Source: Leishmania mexicana MHOM/GT/2001/U1103 (lineage: Eukaryota; Euglenozoa; Kinetoplastea; Trypanosomatida; Trypanosomatidae). Taken from it: a stretch of DNA of 64,000 nucleotides. The stretch is taken from NCBI RefSeq assembly GCF_000234665.1, contig NC_018336.1, positions 1,157,069-1,221,068 on the forward strand. The letters run 5' to 3'. Under the pieces are notes generated by a model, which saw only the letters and a program-made list of their open reading frames with translations, was not told where the DNA came from and searched no databases. Shown piece after piece: positions 19,969-30,761 of this stretch (positions within the stretch are counted from its first letter, which is position 1; the number at the start of each line of letters is the position of its first letter). Position numbers and translations under genes: made by a program.

Positions 19969-20068
19969 NNNNNNNNNNNNNNNNNNNNNNNNNNNNNNNN
20001 NNNNNNNNNNNNNNNNNNNNNNNNNNNNNNNNNNNNNNNNNNNNNNNNNNNNNNNNNNNNNNNNNNNN
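19969..20068. other. Assembly gap of exactly 100 N
   Basis: The 100 unspecified bases are a conventional scaffold spacer, so real distance is unknown and may be negative given the identical flanks. Confidence 0.99.
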
Positions 20069-21157
20069 AGAGCGAGAAACGGGCGGAGTGCTTCTTAAGC
20101 TGGACAGCCCCGTTGTACTGTCGCAGTAGCCGCGTGGCGCGCGGTGGTATCCTCTGTACAGCGCCCCCTACGTGCGTGCCGGGGGAAAGACCAATCGCGG
20201 TCTCTTGCGCCCGCAGGCACGCAACCGCCACTGCGCTCGGACTGGTGAGCTCGCCGCCGCTTTCGCACCGCCCCTTCTGAGCACCGCCACCCCTTCCCCG
20301 CGTCCCTCACTCGGCAAGACTACGCTAGCGAGGCAGCAAGAAAGTGCCAGTTCTCTTTCCCACACCCTTCCCCACGCACCGCCTTCTCTACCTCTCCCTC
20401 CTTCTCCCAGCATCGGCATTCCTCGGCACTCACTCTCCGCGCACACGCACCTGAGCCGCTCACCCGTCCGCTGGATTTGGCATTTTCGGCGACCCCACTC
20501 CACGGCGCTCCACCATCAGCTCTACGCACAGGCGCACATACACACACTCAACGGCCTGTATCTCCCCCTTTCCTCGACAATGCCTTCCGTCGCTGTCACG
20601 AGCACGGCCGCCGCCGCCGTGGGGCCGCTGCACTCTGTCAAGCCCGCCTCTCACAGCCGCGCTGCGGCACTCAACGGCGCGTGCATGATTCGACCACAGA
20701 GAAGATCTGCGTGCAACAGGATCTGCGCCATCATTTTGGGATGCTTGCTCGGTGCCCTTTTCCTGATTGCCCTTCTCGTGCTGCTGTGGTGCTTCCTCGC
20801 TGCGAGGCGACGCCGTGATCGGCGGCTGAGGGGGAAGGAAGAGGAGGACTGGAAATGTCAGCCCTACACAGGCGAAGAGGAAGAAGGAGCAACCGAAAAC
20901 AGTGCGCAAGTGCCACCGTCGACGTCAGTGGAAAAGGGTGCGCTGCTGAGTTTGGCCTCCGCCAACCCGCTGTCGGCTGCCTCTTCGGGCAGCGGGGGCG
21001 CGGTCGCTCGCTTGTTGTCCTCGCGCATTCAAATCGGTGAGGACGAGGTCATGCCGCTCTCGCAGAGCCGACGGAGCCCTCTGATGTCGCAGGCCGAGGC
21101 ACCGGAGCCGGGTGACGCACCGCAGGAGGAAGAGCCCATGCGGCCGAAACGGTCGAC
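20069..21157 (+). repeat. 1089-bp segment identical to 18880-19968 (copy after gap)
   Basis: Second member of the pair described at 18880. It begins at the first base after the gap and stays identical up to CGGTCGAC at 21150-21157, where the first copy meets the N run. Confidence 0.8.
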
Positions 21158-21257
21158 CCGCAGCTGGCGCGTGCGGGGAAGGGACCGCAGCCGTGGTGTG
21201 AGCGCTGCCGCCTTCGACGACGACAGCGTAAGCTCTATTGATGACAACCTTATGTAG
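20580..21257 (+). CDS. Single-pass membrane protein with charged tail, complete copy
   Basis: The 225-residue protein begins at MPSVAVTSTAAAAVG. Upstream in-frame codons from 20172 translate pyrimidine-rich sequence and are not used. A short Ala/Ser-rich segment precedes a CNRICAIILGCLLGALFLIA stretch. The membrane helix spans about 47-74, followed by the strong basic stop-transfer ARRRRDRR. The tail (75-225) has an acidic Glu-rich part, Ser-rich segments and a basic-to-acidic end (FDDDSVSSIDDNLM). With no signal peptide and basic residues after the helix, the N-terminus is probably outside and the long tail cytosolic (inference). The (C)xxxC-x-IIxGxxLG pattern before and in the helix is shared with the 24351 gene and more weakly with the 28842 gene. 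Function unknown. Confidence 0.7.
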   Translation: MPSVAVTSTAAAAVGPLHSVKPASHSRAAALNGACMIRPQRRSACNRICAIILGCLLGALFLIALLVLLWCFLAARRRRDRRLRGKEEEDWKCQPYTGEEEEGATENSAQVPPSTSVEKGALLSLASANPLSAASSGSGGAVARLLSSRIQIGEDEVMPLSQSRRSPLMSQAEAPEPGDAPQEEEPMRPKRSTRSWRVRGRDRSRGVSAAAFDDDSVSSIDDNLM

Positions 21258-24200
21258 TTGGCAGCTGTTGGTGGAACGCTGAGCTGCGGCCTGCTGCTGC
21301 TCCCCCAGGTCTGTGCGTTGGGGTGTCGTGCAAGCACTGCTCTCTACTGTGGGTGCTGTCGATGTCGCTCTCTCCCCTACGGTATGTCCTCCCGTGCCAA
21401 AGCTTGTTTCCCGCGGGCTGCCGCTTTTCTCTCTCTTCCCGGCTCTGTTCGCTCAGGCGTGGTGCGTGAGACGCCTAGCAGAAAGCCGCTAACCGGCATG
21501 TACAGAGGCACACGGAAGCTGAGCACGCCAACTCACTCCTCTTCTCTGGTGTAGAGCGATGTCCTTGCAGGCCCGCGCGCATCCGCCCTGCCACCCCCTA
21601 TTCCTTTGCAGAGGGCACCCGACCTATCTCAAGGACCTGGGCTTCTTTTTCTGGCTCATGAGGTCCCCTTCGCGCCACTCTCTCTGTCCCCGTGAAGGAC
21701 GCTTGTTTTGCCTGTTGCCGATGCTCGAGTGACGCGTTGCAGCAGCAAGCGCTGTACCATTCCCTCCCATTCTCGTCTGCTGCCCACGCACCCTCCGCGC
21801 CGCTTCTTGGCGAATGTCACATGCGCCACTGCACTCGCAAGCACGACAGGAGTGCACAGCTCGGGAGGCAAATGTGCGCGCGACTGCTCCGAGTATGTTC
21901 TCTTCCCTCGCCCGACCTCGTGCCCTTTCCCTCTGTCTTTCTCCCTGTGTTCTGTGCGGCTCGGCCGCTCTCCTTGTTTTCTGTTGTATTTCCCTCTGCT
22001 TCCTTCTCTTGCGTTCGAGCTCCTGAGGAGAGAGAAGCGGTATTGCAATTTCTACTGCGCTTTTCCTCTCTCCCTCCAGGCCTGTCTGTAGTAAGTCCAT
22101 TAATGTACATGCGTCTGTATTGCCCCTTGTTGATGTCCGCACCATGGTGCGTGGCTTTATTATTCCTTTCTTGGTGTTCTCTCGCTGTCGCGCTAAGCGT
22201 TTCTCCCTAATGCTCTTCTGGACTGGCTGTCAATTTTCTTTTGCGTGTCGACTCTGGTTTCGCACGGAGGGACGGATGAAGTCTCTGTGAGTAGGTCGTG
22301 GTGCCTGATAGTGTGCGGGTACTGGCCGCCATTTGGCCGCATCCCCCTCTCGCCCTTCCCCGCCTTCCTTGCACACCGCTGCGCACTCTCTACTCCCCGT
22401 CACTTTTTTCCTCACCTCGAACGCGGAGGGGGCGGGGTTCTGGTTTGCCCTCTCCTGTGCATCACCGCTTGCTTCTCTGTGTGGGGACGTCTCTGTTTCG
22501 GTGCATATTGGTATCACCGCTCTCAGAACCCGGCACGCTCATCTTTCTTTCTCTACAGCACTCGTTCTCCTGCCGCAGTGGCCTCCGCCAGCCTTATTAA
22601 CGCCGGCAAGCAAACAGGGCATGCATGCGAGCAGAGCTGCTTCTCTTTTTATGCGTGCGCGCACGTTGATGTGCCTCTGTATGTATTTGCACGCCCATGC
22701 GTGTGCATGTGTCCATGTGTGTCTGTGCGTATGGATGCATGCACACATGTACATGAGTGTGCCCATGTGTCTATGTATGCGCATATATGTGTATCTGTGT
22801 ACGATGGCAGTTGTGTGTGTGTGTGTGTCCGCGTTGCCTGGTCTCTCAGCCTCCTCCGTCTGTCGGTCTCGCTCTGCGGATATGCTCACCGCCCACCGAT
22901 ACTTTGCACCCCTCTCTCTTCTTGTATCTGTGTTTTTCCTGAGCCTCCCTCTTTTCGTCTCTCTCCTTGAACTAACCTCTGGAAGCCCTCCATGGCACAA
23001 ACCCCCTCCGTCCTCTCCCTCAGTGTGTTTCACGTACGCCGTGCTGCAAGGATGCACGAGAGGGGTGGGAGGGGAGGGGCTGCGTGACAGCGCCCATGCA
23101 CGTCACCGATGCACACGTTCCTTCGGGGTGGCTTTGTGTGGAGGTACGTGTCTGCATGTCCTTGTGTGTGTGTGTCTATGTGGCCGTCAGCGTGTGGCCC
23201 ACTGCGAAATGTCTGCACGAGAAGCAAGCGAAAACGAAGAAGACGCGACGGAGGGGATGGGGGACGGTGCAATGGCGCACGGCGCGGTCCAATACGGTCC
23301 TCGGAAGGCTGAGGCAATTGCTTCGCGGATGCGCGCAACGCATTTCACAGCTGCTCTGTGTCCTTCATCGTTCCCAGCGCCCGCATGCGAATGCGCGCTG
23401 AAGAGGAAAGCGAAGCAGTGGAGAGCACTCCATTAGTTTCTCCAGCTCTGTCTCGCGTGTCGTGCGGTGTCGCGCCACGGCATCGCCCGCCTTGCTGCCT
23501 CACCACTCCCCAAAGCGTGCGGCTGCCCCCCGGTCGCCGTTGGCCCCACACCCTTCTGCTTCCGTGCTTCCCTCTATCACTGTGTCTCGTCGCTCCCGCT
23601 GTTCTCCTCCACCTCACCCCACCCCCTTGCAAGTGCAACCCGCTCTCCCTGTCGCACAAGGCTCTTGGACGGGTCACACCAGGCGGAGAATGCCATCAGT
23701 CGCCGCTGTTTGCTCTCCCTCCTCTCCTGCACTGGCGTTTTTCTTTGCCAGCTCATGTCACCGTACGCGTAAGGCTCGCATTCACCGTCACATGTGTATC
23801 TTGTGGCACAGCCTCGTAGCTCCGCACCTAGCGAGCGCATGAGCTTGCTTACCTGATCCACGTCTCGATGGACTTTGGCGAGATCATCGCGGACGCCGCA
23901 GCAGGGCGGGGATGGGGCAGCAACGGCAACAATGCTGAGGTCGGCGTTGCGCAGCCGTCCAGCCACCCCCATCCCCACAGTCCGTCGGACAACACTGCCT
24001 CGAGGACCCTCACGGAGAGAGGAGTTGCCTCAGCTCTTTCCTCTCCCCCTCCCTCCCCCTGTCCGCCGCTCTCAGGGTCAGCCATCGAAGTCACCAAGGC
24101 GCCCTCGGCATCTTCTGCCTACCCCTTCCAACTGCTCCGACAAGAGCAGCTCTTCCTCTCGTGTTTTGTTTTTCACACGCACGCACAGGCACACATTGGG

Positions 24201-24350
24201 CAGCTGGTCGCCTGTTTCTCATAGAGCGCCGCGTACACGCAAACGTGCGTTCATAACGTCCGGCACCCACCGCTCCTGCACTCGTGCCCCCAGTTTCCGA
24301 GCTTCGCGAGGCGGTGCCCACTCCTCTCGCTGCCAGGTGAACCCGTTGCG
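21258..24350. other. Long intergenic region, pyrimidine-rich
   Basis: About 3.1 kb without a convincing gene. Long frames such as 22333-23436 translate CT-rich and CA/TG-rich DNA and give Leu/Ser/Pro- and Cys/Val/His-rich nonsense. An alternating purine-pyrimidine tract lies at 22651-22832. Confidence 0.5.
22651..22832. repeat. Imperfect alternating purine-pyrimidine tract
   Basis: About 180 bases made largely of TG, CA, TA and GC steps, including GCATGCACACATGTACATG-like and (GT)n stretches. This composition is the kind that can adopt Z-DNA. No coding meaning is evident. Confidence 0.6.
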
Positions 24351-24869
24351 ATGAGTGCTTTTGAATCCGTCCATTCCACCAACGGGTTTGTGGCTAATCA
24401 CAGGCGCTACGACACCTACAACGCTTCCGCGAGGCGCCTACCGTGCACCTACGTTTTTCCCGCCGGATACTGTTATCGCCGCACGCCCAGTGCCTCACTC
24501 TGTGGCAACACCTGCAAGATGATTATTGGCAGCGTCTTGGGCGGCCTTGCGCCTGTGTGCCTGGCTGTCCTCGCTGCGTACCATCTCCGCCGCCGCAAGA
24601 CTACGCGGCAGCCAAGCACTGAGGCGGCTCACACTTCGAGCACTAGCGAGCCGGGCCCTGCACAGCCTGTACCTCCTCCACAGCAGCCAATGCTTGGCGG
24701 CAGCGACTACGTGGGCGCGACTGGCTACCCATTGGCGACCACGCAGGCCACGGATGGTGTTTACGGGGGAGGGGCCACGTACTATGCACGCGCACGGGCG
24801 GCAGAGGGCACCGCAGCTGCTTTCTCCGCGTCGAGCAGCGGCTACACCCACCCGGAGGAGGCATCGTGA
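24351..24869 (+). CDS. Single-pass membrane protein with Gly/Tyr/Pro-rich tail
   Basis: A 172-residue protein starting at MSAFESVHSTNGFV, 14 bases after a possible AG acceptor (24335-24336). The short N-terminal part contains cysteines at 32, 41, 51 and 55. It leads to CGNTCKMIIGSVLGGLAPVC, where the membrane helix begins (about 57-78), and the stop-transfer LRRRKTTR. The tail is rich in Pro, Gln, Gly, Tyr and Ala (for example VYGGGATYYARARA) and lacks a recognised domain. Topology with the cysteine-bearing end outside is inferred from the basic residues after the helix. The arrangement and the CxxxCxxIIGxxLG pattern link it to the genes at 20580 and 28842, which are all in the same interval between inverted A1 repeats. 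No function recognised. Confidence 0.7.
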   Translation: MSAFESVHSTNGFVANHRRYDTYNASARRLPCTYVFPAGYCYRRTPSASLCGNTCKMIIGSVLGGLAPVCLAVLAAYHLRRRKTTRQPSTEAAHTSSTSEPGPAQPVPPPQQPMLGGSDYVGATGYPLATTQATDGVYGGGATYYARARAAEGTAAAFSASSSGYTHPEEAS

Positions 24870-27531
24870 TCCGTCTTCGAACCACAGCCGACGCGTTTAG
24901 AACGCATGTCGCCATGGTTGCTCGTGCGGCTGCGGTTTCCGCTGCTGGGGGAATGCTGCAGCGCGGTGACTCAGCCCTCGCTTCTGGGCCTTCTCGAGCC
25001 TACTGTCGCCACGCAGCAAATGGCAATGTCCGAGGTCTGGCCGCAGGCGAAGGCCTCAAAGAGCTGTGCCCATTCCTGTGCTGCTCCGCTTGCTGACATA
25101 CGTGTTGCTCTCCCTTTTTCGTGGCTTTTCCGTGCGTTGTTGGCTCCTACGCACCCCCGCCCCCTCTGCGTTTGGGCTCGTCTCGATTTGTATACCTACT
25201 CCGCTGAGCGGGTTCGTTTTCTCCCGCCTCCTGCATGTGCTCCCCCCGCCACGTCCGTGTCTGTTGGCCCCATCTCTCACCTGTGCCTCTCCTTTCCCTC
25301 TCCCCCTTTCTGTGTGTGAGTGTTTTGCTTCCCGTGTTCACTTTTGTTTTATTTCTTCGACGCTGCCCCCACCCCCCCCTGCGCCTCCCTCTCTTCCGTC
25401 CTCCCCTTCATCCGCGCACGTGCGCGCGCACGCATGGGTGCCAGCCAGCCGGCACGTGCATGTGAGCATATGCCGATCATGCTTCCCCTCATCTGTCTTG
25501 CTCCTGTCAGCTACTCATCTCCTCTTTTGGTGGTCAAGTGCGAGGACTCTACATGTGCGCATGCAGCATCCGTTTTTCCTTGCCTTTCTGTCTCTCCGTG
25601 CCCTGCGTCCCCTCACTTTCCCCCGTGCCTCTCTCTCGTGTGCGCGTTCTTCTGTTGTTGTTCTGCGTGAGAGCCATGGCCGTGCCGCCCCTCCACCTCC
25701 CTTGCTAAGCAGCGGCCCTCTTTCCGCGCCCCCTGCCTCGCCCTCACTCCTCTGCCAGATGCAAAGGGATTTGAGTGCTCTGTGCATGCCCTCTCCCTTT
25801 CTCTCCTGCCTGCTCTCTGACTTGGAACGCTGCCGACAGCCACCTCATCGCTGCGCTCTCCCCCTCCTCCCATGCGCCTCCGTGTCCTCCCTTCGATTCT
25901 GGGGAAGGATGCCTGCTGTGACGGGCCCTGAGGATTCCTTGAGGATGGAGGGCGTGTGCTATACCTCCTCTGTTGGCCGCGTTGGATATGGCGCGCACGA
26001 CAACGCCACAGCAGCGGCAGAAGTCTCGCAGTGCGCCAGCTGTGGCCGGAAGGCATTCGCTTCTTGCTGACTACTTCCTCTTTTGTTCCCGTAGATGTGC
26101 ATTCGACTCAGCCGCTTTTCCTGGCCCTGACGTGCTTTTCGCCTCCCCCCCCCTCTCCCATGTGCTGCAGAGTCTGCGCCTTTTCTTTCTTGGAAGCTTG
26201 GACCGGAATGAGGGAGAGATGACCGGGAAAAGGATATGATGATGAGATGTGGGTGGAGATGCTCTCCGCCACTCCGATGGCATGCATCACCAACCATGCA
26301 TCTTCTCCTTACCGCATTTTGCTCCTCTACTCCTTTCACGTCTCGCGGAATCGACGCGTCGTAAGCTTTGGATTCTCCCCCCACCACCACCACCACCAAG
26401 CCCTTTGATTACCCACCACGACAGGGATCGCTGGGTGACGGAAAAGGGGGATGCCTAGGTCTGCTTACTCGGGGGTAGTCTTGCCCGATGGTGCCTTGAC
26501 CACAGCGGAATTCTCATGGAGCGCTCTGCCAGCGTTAGAGGTATGGCGAGCGCGGGCGGAGGGATACGATGTCGGTATGGTGTTCCGGGGAAATACGGAG
26601 CTCGCCAGCTGGGATGAGCTGGGCGCATGCGTTGCAATGCATCGTGCCTGCGTCTTAGCACCATGCCCTCTCCTCCTCCTACCCGTGCGCGTGTACAGTG
26701 AGCAAGCATCCCCGCACGCATGCAGAGCGCTGGCCTGTACGGCCAACTCGTTGACCGGCCCTTGTGCGCGCGACTGGCTCTCTCTCTGCCTCCTGGCCTG
26801 CACATGGCACTCCTCCGCTTCTTCCATTTCCTTTTCGCTGTGCATGTGAATGCTTGTCTCCGGAACGGACCGGATGATTCGATGCCGCGGTGACGGAAAT
26901 GAAACGCGTTGTCTGATTCAGCACAGGCGCAGCATGCGGCGTTGCGTGAAGGCGTGCGTGCATCGCGGAGGGGCACTGCGCGAGGAGGCTCATCTGCTGT
27001 ACACGCGCAGAGCTCTGCTAGCGTTTCTCTCCCCTCCACCCCTCCCACCTTCTGTAGCGCATACCTATACATGCTCTTTCTTCTTCGCTGCGCAGGGGCC
27101 CATCTCGGCTTCCGCCACCGTACCCGCTACCACTTCTTGAGCCACCCACCCCCTCACCTCCCTGCTTCCCCCTCCTCCACAGCGCGTGCGTCGTCTGTCT
27201 GACGGCCCCCCTCTCTATCCTTTTCTTCGGAAGGTCTGAACGCTGCTGTGCGCTGCGCTGCTGCTCCTTTGCAATGCCGGCAACTGCAGCAGGCGGGGCT
27301 CGCACCGCAAAGAGAAAGGCATCGCCGTTTGGTGGCCCATCGCGGCAGCACCCCTTCTTTTGCGCCGCTCGAGCATATGCATAGCAGGACGTCATTCGCA
27401 CCTGGACGCTCCGTGGAAACAGGTGAGCGAGCCGTGCACCGACTGGGGCACCAACCGTTTTTCAGGCAGCACACCGGTCCTCCGTAGGTGCCGCACTGTT
27501 GCCCCCTCTCCTCACCCCGGCGCGACTGTAG
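24870..27531. other. Intergenic region with only low-complexity frames
   Basis: Strongly CT-rich. The frame 25066-26070 translates mainly as Leu/Ser/Pro/Cys and is rejected. A (CCA)n run lies at about 26380-26398. A frame at 26451-26849 starts with about 55 protein-like residues and then becomes low complexity; it is not supported strongly enough to call. Confidence 0.45.
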
Positions 27532-27891
27532 GGGGAGCTGGTGGGCGTCTGCGAGGGCGCTGACAGCTACCACGTCGGCTACGGTAACAGCAACGATGGC
27601 GAGTGGCGTGACACATCGACCCAATACTACGGCCACGATGAGGTGGTGCCGTGGTACGACCAGGGAGACAGACGCGAGAGTGTTTTTCTCCCCGTTGCGT
27701 ACGATGGCCGCGGCGGCTCCGCTGAAGACGAAGGGGGCGAGTGCGAGATGCTCTTTGGCGAACGTAGACCGCCAACCGTGACGAGAACGGGCGGCGGCAG
27801 TGATGGCGTTGGTGGTGGCTGTGCTCCGCGCGACGTGGATGCTGCCGTGATGCAGCGACTGGCGGGTGCGTCTCCACTGCATGGCACATGA
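27532..27891 (+). pseudogene. Orphan reading-frame tail without a start, possibly a membrane-protein remnant
   Basis: The frame is open from just after a TAG at 27529-27531 to the TGA at 27889-27891 and contains protein-like sequence rich in Gly, Asp, Tyr and Glu (for example DSYHVGYGNSNDGEWRD, then QYYGHDEVVPWYDQGD). It has no ATG near its beginning, and no membrane helix was found in any frame just upstream. The Gly/Tyr-rich character recalls the tails of the neighbouring single-pass proteins, so it may be the surviving 3' part of a family member. A frameshift or an unannotated short gene starting at an internal codon are alternatives. Confidence 0.35.
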
Positions 27892-28841
27892 CGTCACCGC
27901 CTAGTAAGGTCGCGTATTGGAGAGGGAAGGAGCGGCATGATCTCTGCGTGGCTCTGTCCCCCTCTCTGATCGTCTCCAGTACGCCACTCCATCTTTTGCG
28001 GGTATGTGTGCGTGCTCCTGTTTGATTCTCTCGCTTACGACTCCCTCGCTCTGCCACTCTGGTTTTCACAGCGGTGGGACGCGCACTCCCATGCGCTCGT
28101 CTGTGTGCGCCGTATGGCGCCAGTCTGCAACCCTCTCCCCTTGGTCACGGCTGCCGTGTACCTTGCTCTTTCCTTTCGGGCGCGGCTGCCCACCTGTCGG
28201 CCCTCTTCCTGTTTACTTGAAAGAGCCTCGACAGCAGTGAGGCAGCTGTCTTCCTGCAACGTGATGTGCCACTGACGCGAGCGTGTGTGGTCACCGTGCG
28301 CACGAACCCCACAGTAGCGCCGCGGAACATCAGAATGACCTGGCTCTGGAAACGCTACCACAAACGCCGTCCCTCTCTCCCCCTTGCGGACGAGGGGGCA
28401 GGGCGCGGCACCCCACGGGCTTTCCGAGAGCCCAGCCCGCTGTGGTGTCGTCGATCTCGTTCCTGGCGGTTGCTATGCTGGCCCCCACGCACATGAAAGA
28501 AAAAGGTTGTGTAGAGGCACGCTGCAGGGGAGCACCACCTGGTGCAAACTCGTGACGGCACCCTCGCCGCCATGCTCTGCTCCGCATGCACCCGAGTCCC
28601 CCTCACTTCTTTCTCCCCACGCTCGTGTTTCTCCGCACCGTGGACTTATGGCGCGTTGGTCATCTGTATCTGCACCCCATCCTCGCCGTCCTCTACTGCC
28701 TCTTGCGCATCTCCTAGAGCTCTTCGAGCCGTGCATTGAAAGGGAACACACTTCCTGCAGCTACGCCATTTGGTGACCGCGAGCTTTTACATACACTCAC
28801 ACCTCTGTATTGCCCAACCACATCACTCAGTGTTCGTACAG
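27892..28841. other. Intergenic region
   Basis: No supported gene. The end contains several AGs close to the next ATG (for example at 28829-28830 and 28840-28841), so the splice site of the next gene cannot be chosen. Confidence 0.5.
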
Positions 28842-29192
28842 ATGTCGTCTACTTGGACCGTGACATACTCCATAACTGGTGGAAAGCTCTTTGGCATTAT
28901 TTTCGGGATTCTTCTTGGGATCGCTCTTATTGTCGGCATTGTTCTCTTCATTCTGTGGCGCAAGCAGACTGCGCGTAAACGGCGACAGGCTGCGAATTCG
29001 CAAGCTGCACAGGCCGGAGGTAATCAGTACGGTTATACGGCACCGCCTGCTGGAGGCCCTTATGGCGGTCCCTATGGAGCGCCGCCAACGACTCAGGAGG
29101 CGCCGGTGGCATATCAAGGGCCCCTCACGTATGCGAGCCCATCTGGTGTACCACCGACATATTCCGGAGGGCCGCCCAACACCTACGCTTGA
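28842..29192 (+). CDS. Small single-pass membrane protein with Pro/Gly/Tyr-rich tail
   Basis: A 116-residue protein from the ATG at 28842. The first about 15 residues (MSSTWTVTYSITGGK) are short and polar. A long hydrophobic helix follows at about 16-39 (LFGIIFGILLGIALIVGIVL), then WRKQTARKRRQ as stop-transfer. The tail of about 65 residues is almost entirely Gly, Pro, Tyr, Ala and Gln, with repeated GGPYG and PPTYSGGPP-like elements. Such tails can bind WW or SH3 domains, but this is inference. The helix resembles those of the genes at 20580 and 24351, and the order of parts is the same. The upstream in-frame ATG at 28770 would add a poorly conserved-looking leader. Confidence 0.7.
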   Translation: MSSTWTVTYSITGGKLFGIIFGILLGIALIVGIVLFILWRKQTARKRRQAANSQAAQAGGNQYGYTAPPAGGPYGGPYGAPPTTQEAPVAYQGPLTYASPSGVPPTYSGGPPNTYA

Positions 29193-29883
29193 CATCATCT
29201 CTCTCAGCAATCACCCCTGTACCCAGGTGTAGTGTTGGAGCAACAACAGCCGGCAGGGAGTACGAGGCCTGCGACACCTCTGCGAGCATGGGCAGTGGAG
29301 TAGCCCGTGCTGCGTCGGTGATACCACTCGGTCTTTCGGAGCCACTCTGCCTGATGGACCCCGTGGCTCCTGCACTGATGTCGGGTTTCTGTTTCATCCT
29401 ACCGCGTTTGTTTGTCAGTGTCGGTGGTGATGCCGATGAGCGACACCAGTCATGTATTTGTCTGCCTAACGGTGCGTGATGCTTTAGTTGCCTCTCGTTT
29501 CGCTGCGACGTACCGCCCCACCCCCTCCTCCTTTATTGCCCTCTCCCCAAAAGTCATGGGTGTCTTGTGTGCCTCGGCTCTGCAAGCTGGAGACGGCGTA
29601 GTGCCCTCTATCCCTTCCCTTCCCGCCGCTCTTCTTGCGTACGTCATGCTAACTCTTGTCTTCACTCAGCATTTTTCTACGGTAATTTCTCTTCCTTCTG
29701 ATGCTCCCCTCCCCCCTGTTTGCTCGTAATTTGATTCTTCCCTCTCCCCCATCCCATCGCAACCGTTTTCTCTCCTGTACGGCGTTTGTCTTTGCAACGT
29801 GCGCGTCGGGGTTCACTTCCTGTTCTTTTCCTCTTGTGTTGTATATTCCAATGGTTTAGCTCCCCCCCCCTGCTGACACCCGC
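29193..29883. other. Intergenic region before A1 copy 2
   Basis: Pyrimidine-rich 3' UTR-like sequence, no supported gene. Confidence 0.5.
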
Positions 29884-30311
29884 CGCCCCACAGTAGCGTC
29901 ACGGCCTATTGCCCGCCGTGCCGGGGGGACGCCAAGGCCTTGCAGCGTGGCCTGGGGTGCGGCTGCGGGCTCTCGATGTCGGCGGGCAGGCCTGGGCTGG
30001 CGCGGTGCGGAGGAGCCCTGCAGCCATGATCGCGTTTGCACCGGCTCGCCGCGAATCGTGTCGGCGATCAAGCGAATGGGTGCATCCCGCCTACTGTGTT
30101 TCTGCTTTGGCTGCGTTGCGGCGGTGTTGGGCGCGGTGCGGGACCGAGACGGTGCTGCATGCACGGGTATTGCAATGGGCCGAAGGACGCCAAACGGCGT
30201 TGGGTGGAGCCCCGCTCCTGGACATCGCCATCGCGCAGCAGAGGCAGGTGACCTGTGGCTGTATGCGTCTAGTGGCTGACTTGTTGGTGGTACAGTGACA
30301 CGCTGAAGAAA
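29884..30311 (+). repeat. GC-rich repeat block A1, copy 2 (+ orientation)
   Basis: Matches the reverse complement of 17037-17434, with an outer end like that of the A2 copy at 1407. Similarity to A1 copy 1 ends near 30311, just after GTACAGTGACACGCTGAAG. The outer 110 bp or so also match, inverted, the far end of the neighbouring A2 copy at 31533-31642, so this block and that one make a unit with inverted ends. Confidence 0.75.
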
Positions 30312-30761
30312 AAATGTCAAGCGGACGCGATATCCTTGCTCCACCTGTCAGTGCTACTTCTCGGCTTCATTCGCTTTGAGAGCGGGCCCAAGTGACCTTA
30401 TGGTCCCTTCCCTCGTTATTTCCACTTTTCGTGTCTCCATACTAAGTCCCGCCAACCCGACCCCCCTCCCCCCTGCGCATTCGCCGCCCCCCCCCCTTCA
30501 CGCCCCCACTCGGTGTGGCAGGAAGCTGGAAGGACGGGTGGCACCGCGCCCCCGTCCATACAGAGACACAGCACGTACGCGCATCCATGCTTATGCATTA
30601 ACGACGCGCTGTACTCCTTCCGGCGCGATCGCATACATGCCAGAAGCCGGATTGATTGAGACGAATGTGCGGACTCCCCAACGGCCTCGCTGTAACCCTC
30701 TCCCTTCCTTCACCTCTCTCTCACGCTGGAAACTGAACGGAAGTATTCGCGCACACAATGA
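30312..30761. other. Unique spacer between A1 and A2
   Basis: About 450 bases, pyrimidine-rich in the first half, not seen elsewhere in the window and without a gene. Confidence 0.45.

Noticed and set aside
18880..21157. True tandem duplication of the membrane protein gene
   Set aside because: Identity starts and stops exactly at the gap edges, so an unmerged contig overlap is the simpler explanation. It is not excluded.
22333..23436. 367-residue + frame
   Set aside because: Translation of CT-rich and TG/CA-rich tracts, with Leu/Ser/Pro then Cys/Val/His-rich segments and no domain or consistent start context.
25066..26070. 334-residue + frame
   Set aside because: Almost entirely Leu/Ser/Pro/Phe/Cys from pyrimidine-rich DNA. 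No conserved-looking segment.
26451..26849. 132-residue + frame with a protein-like first half
   Set aside because: The second half is low complexity and there is no acceptor or neighbour support. Kept only as a possibility.
27154..27897. 247-residue - strand frame
   Set aside because: All supported genes are on the + strand and this frame is antisense to the orphan tail at 27532, where GC-rich codons avoid stops.
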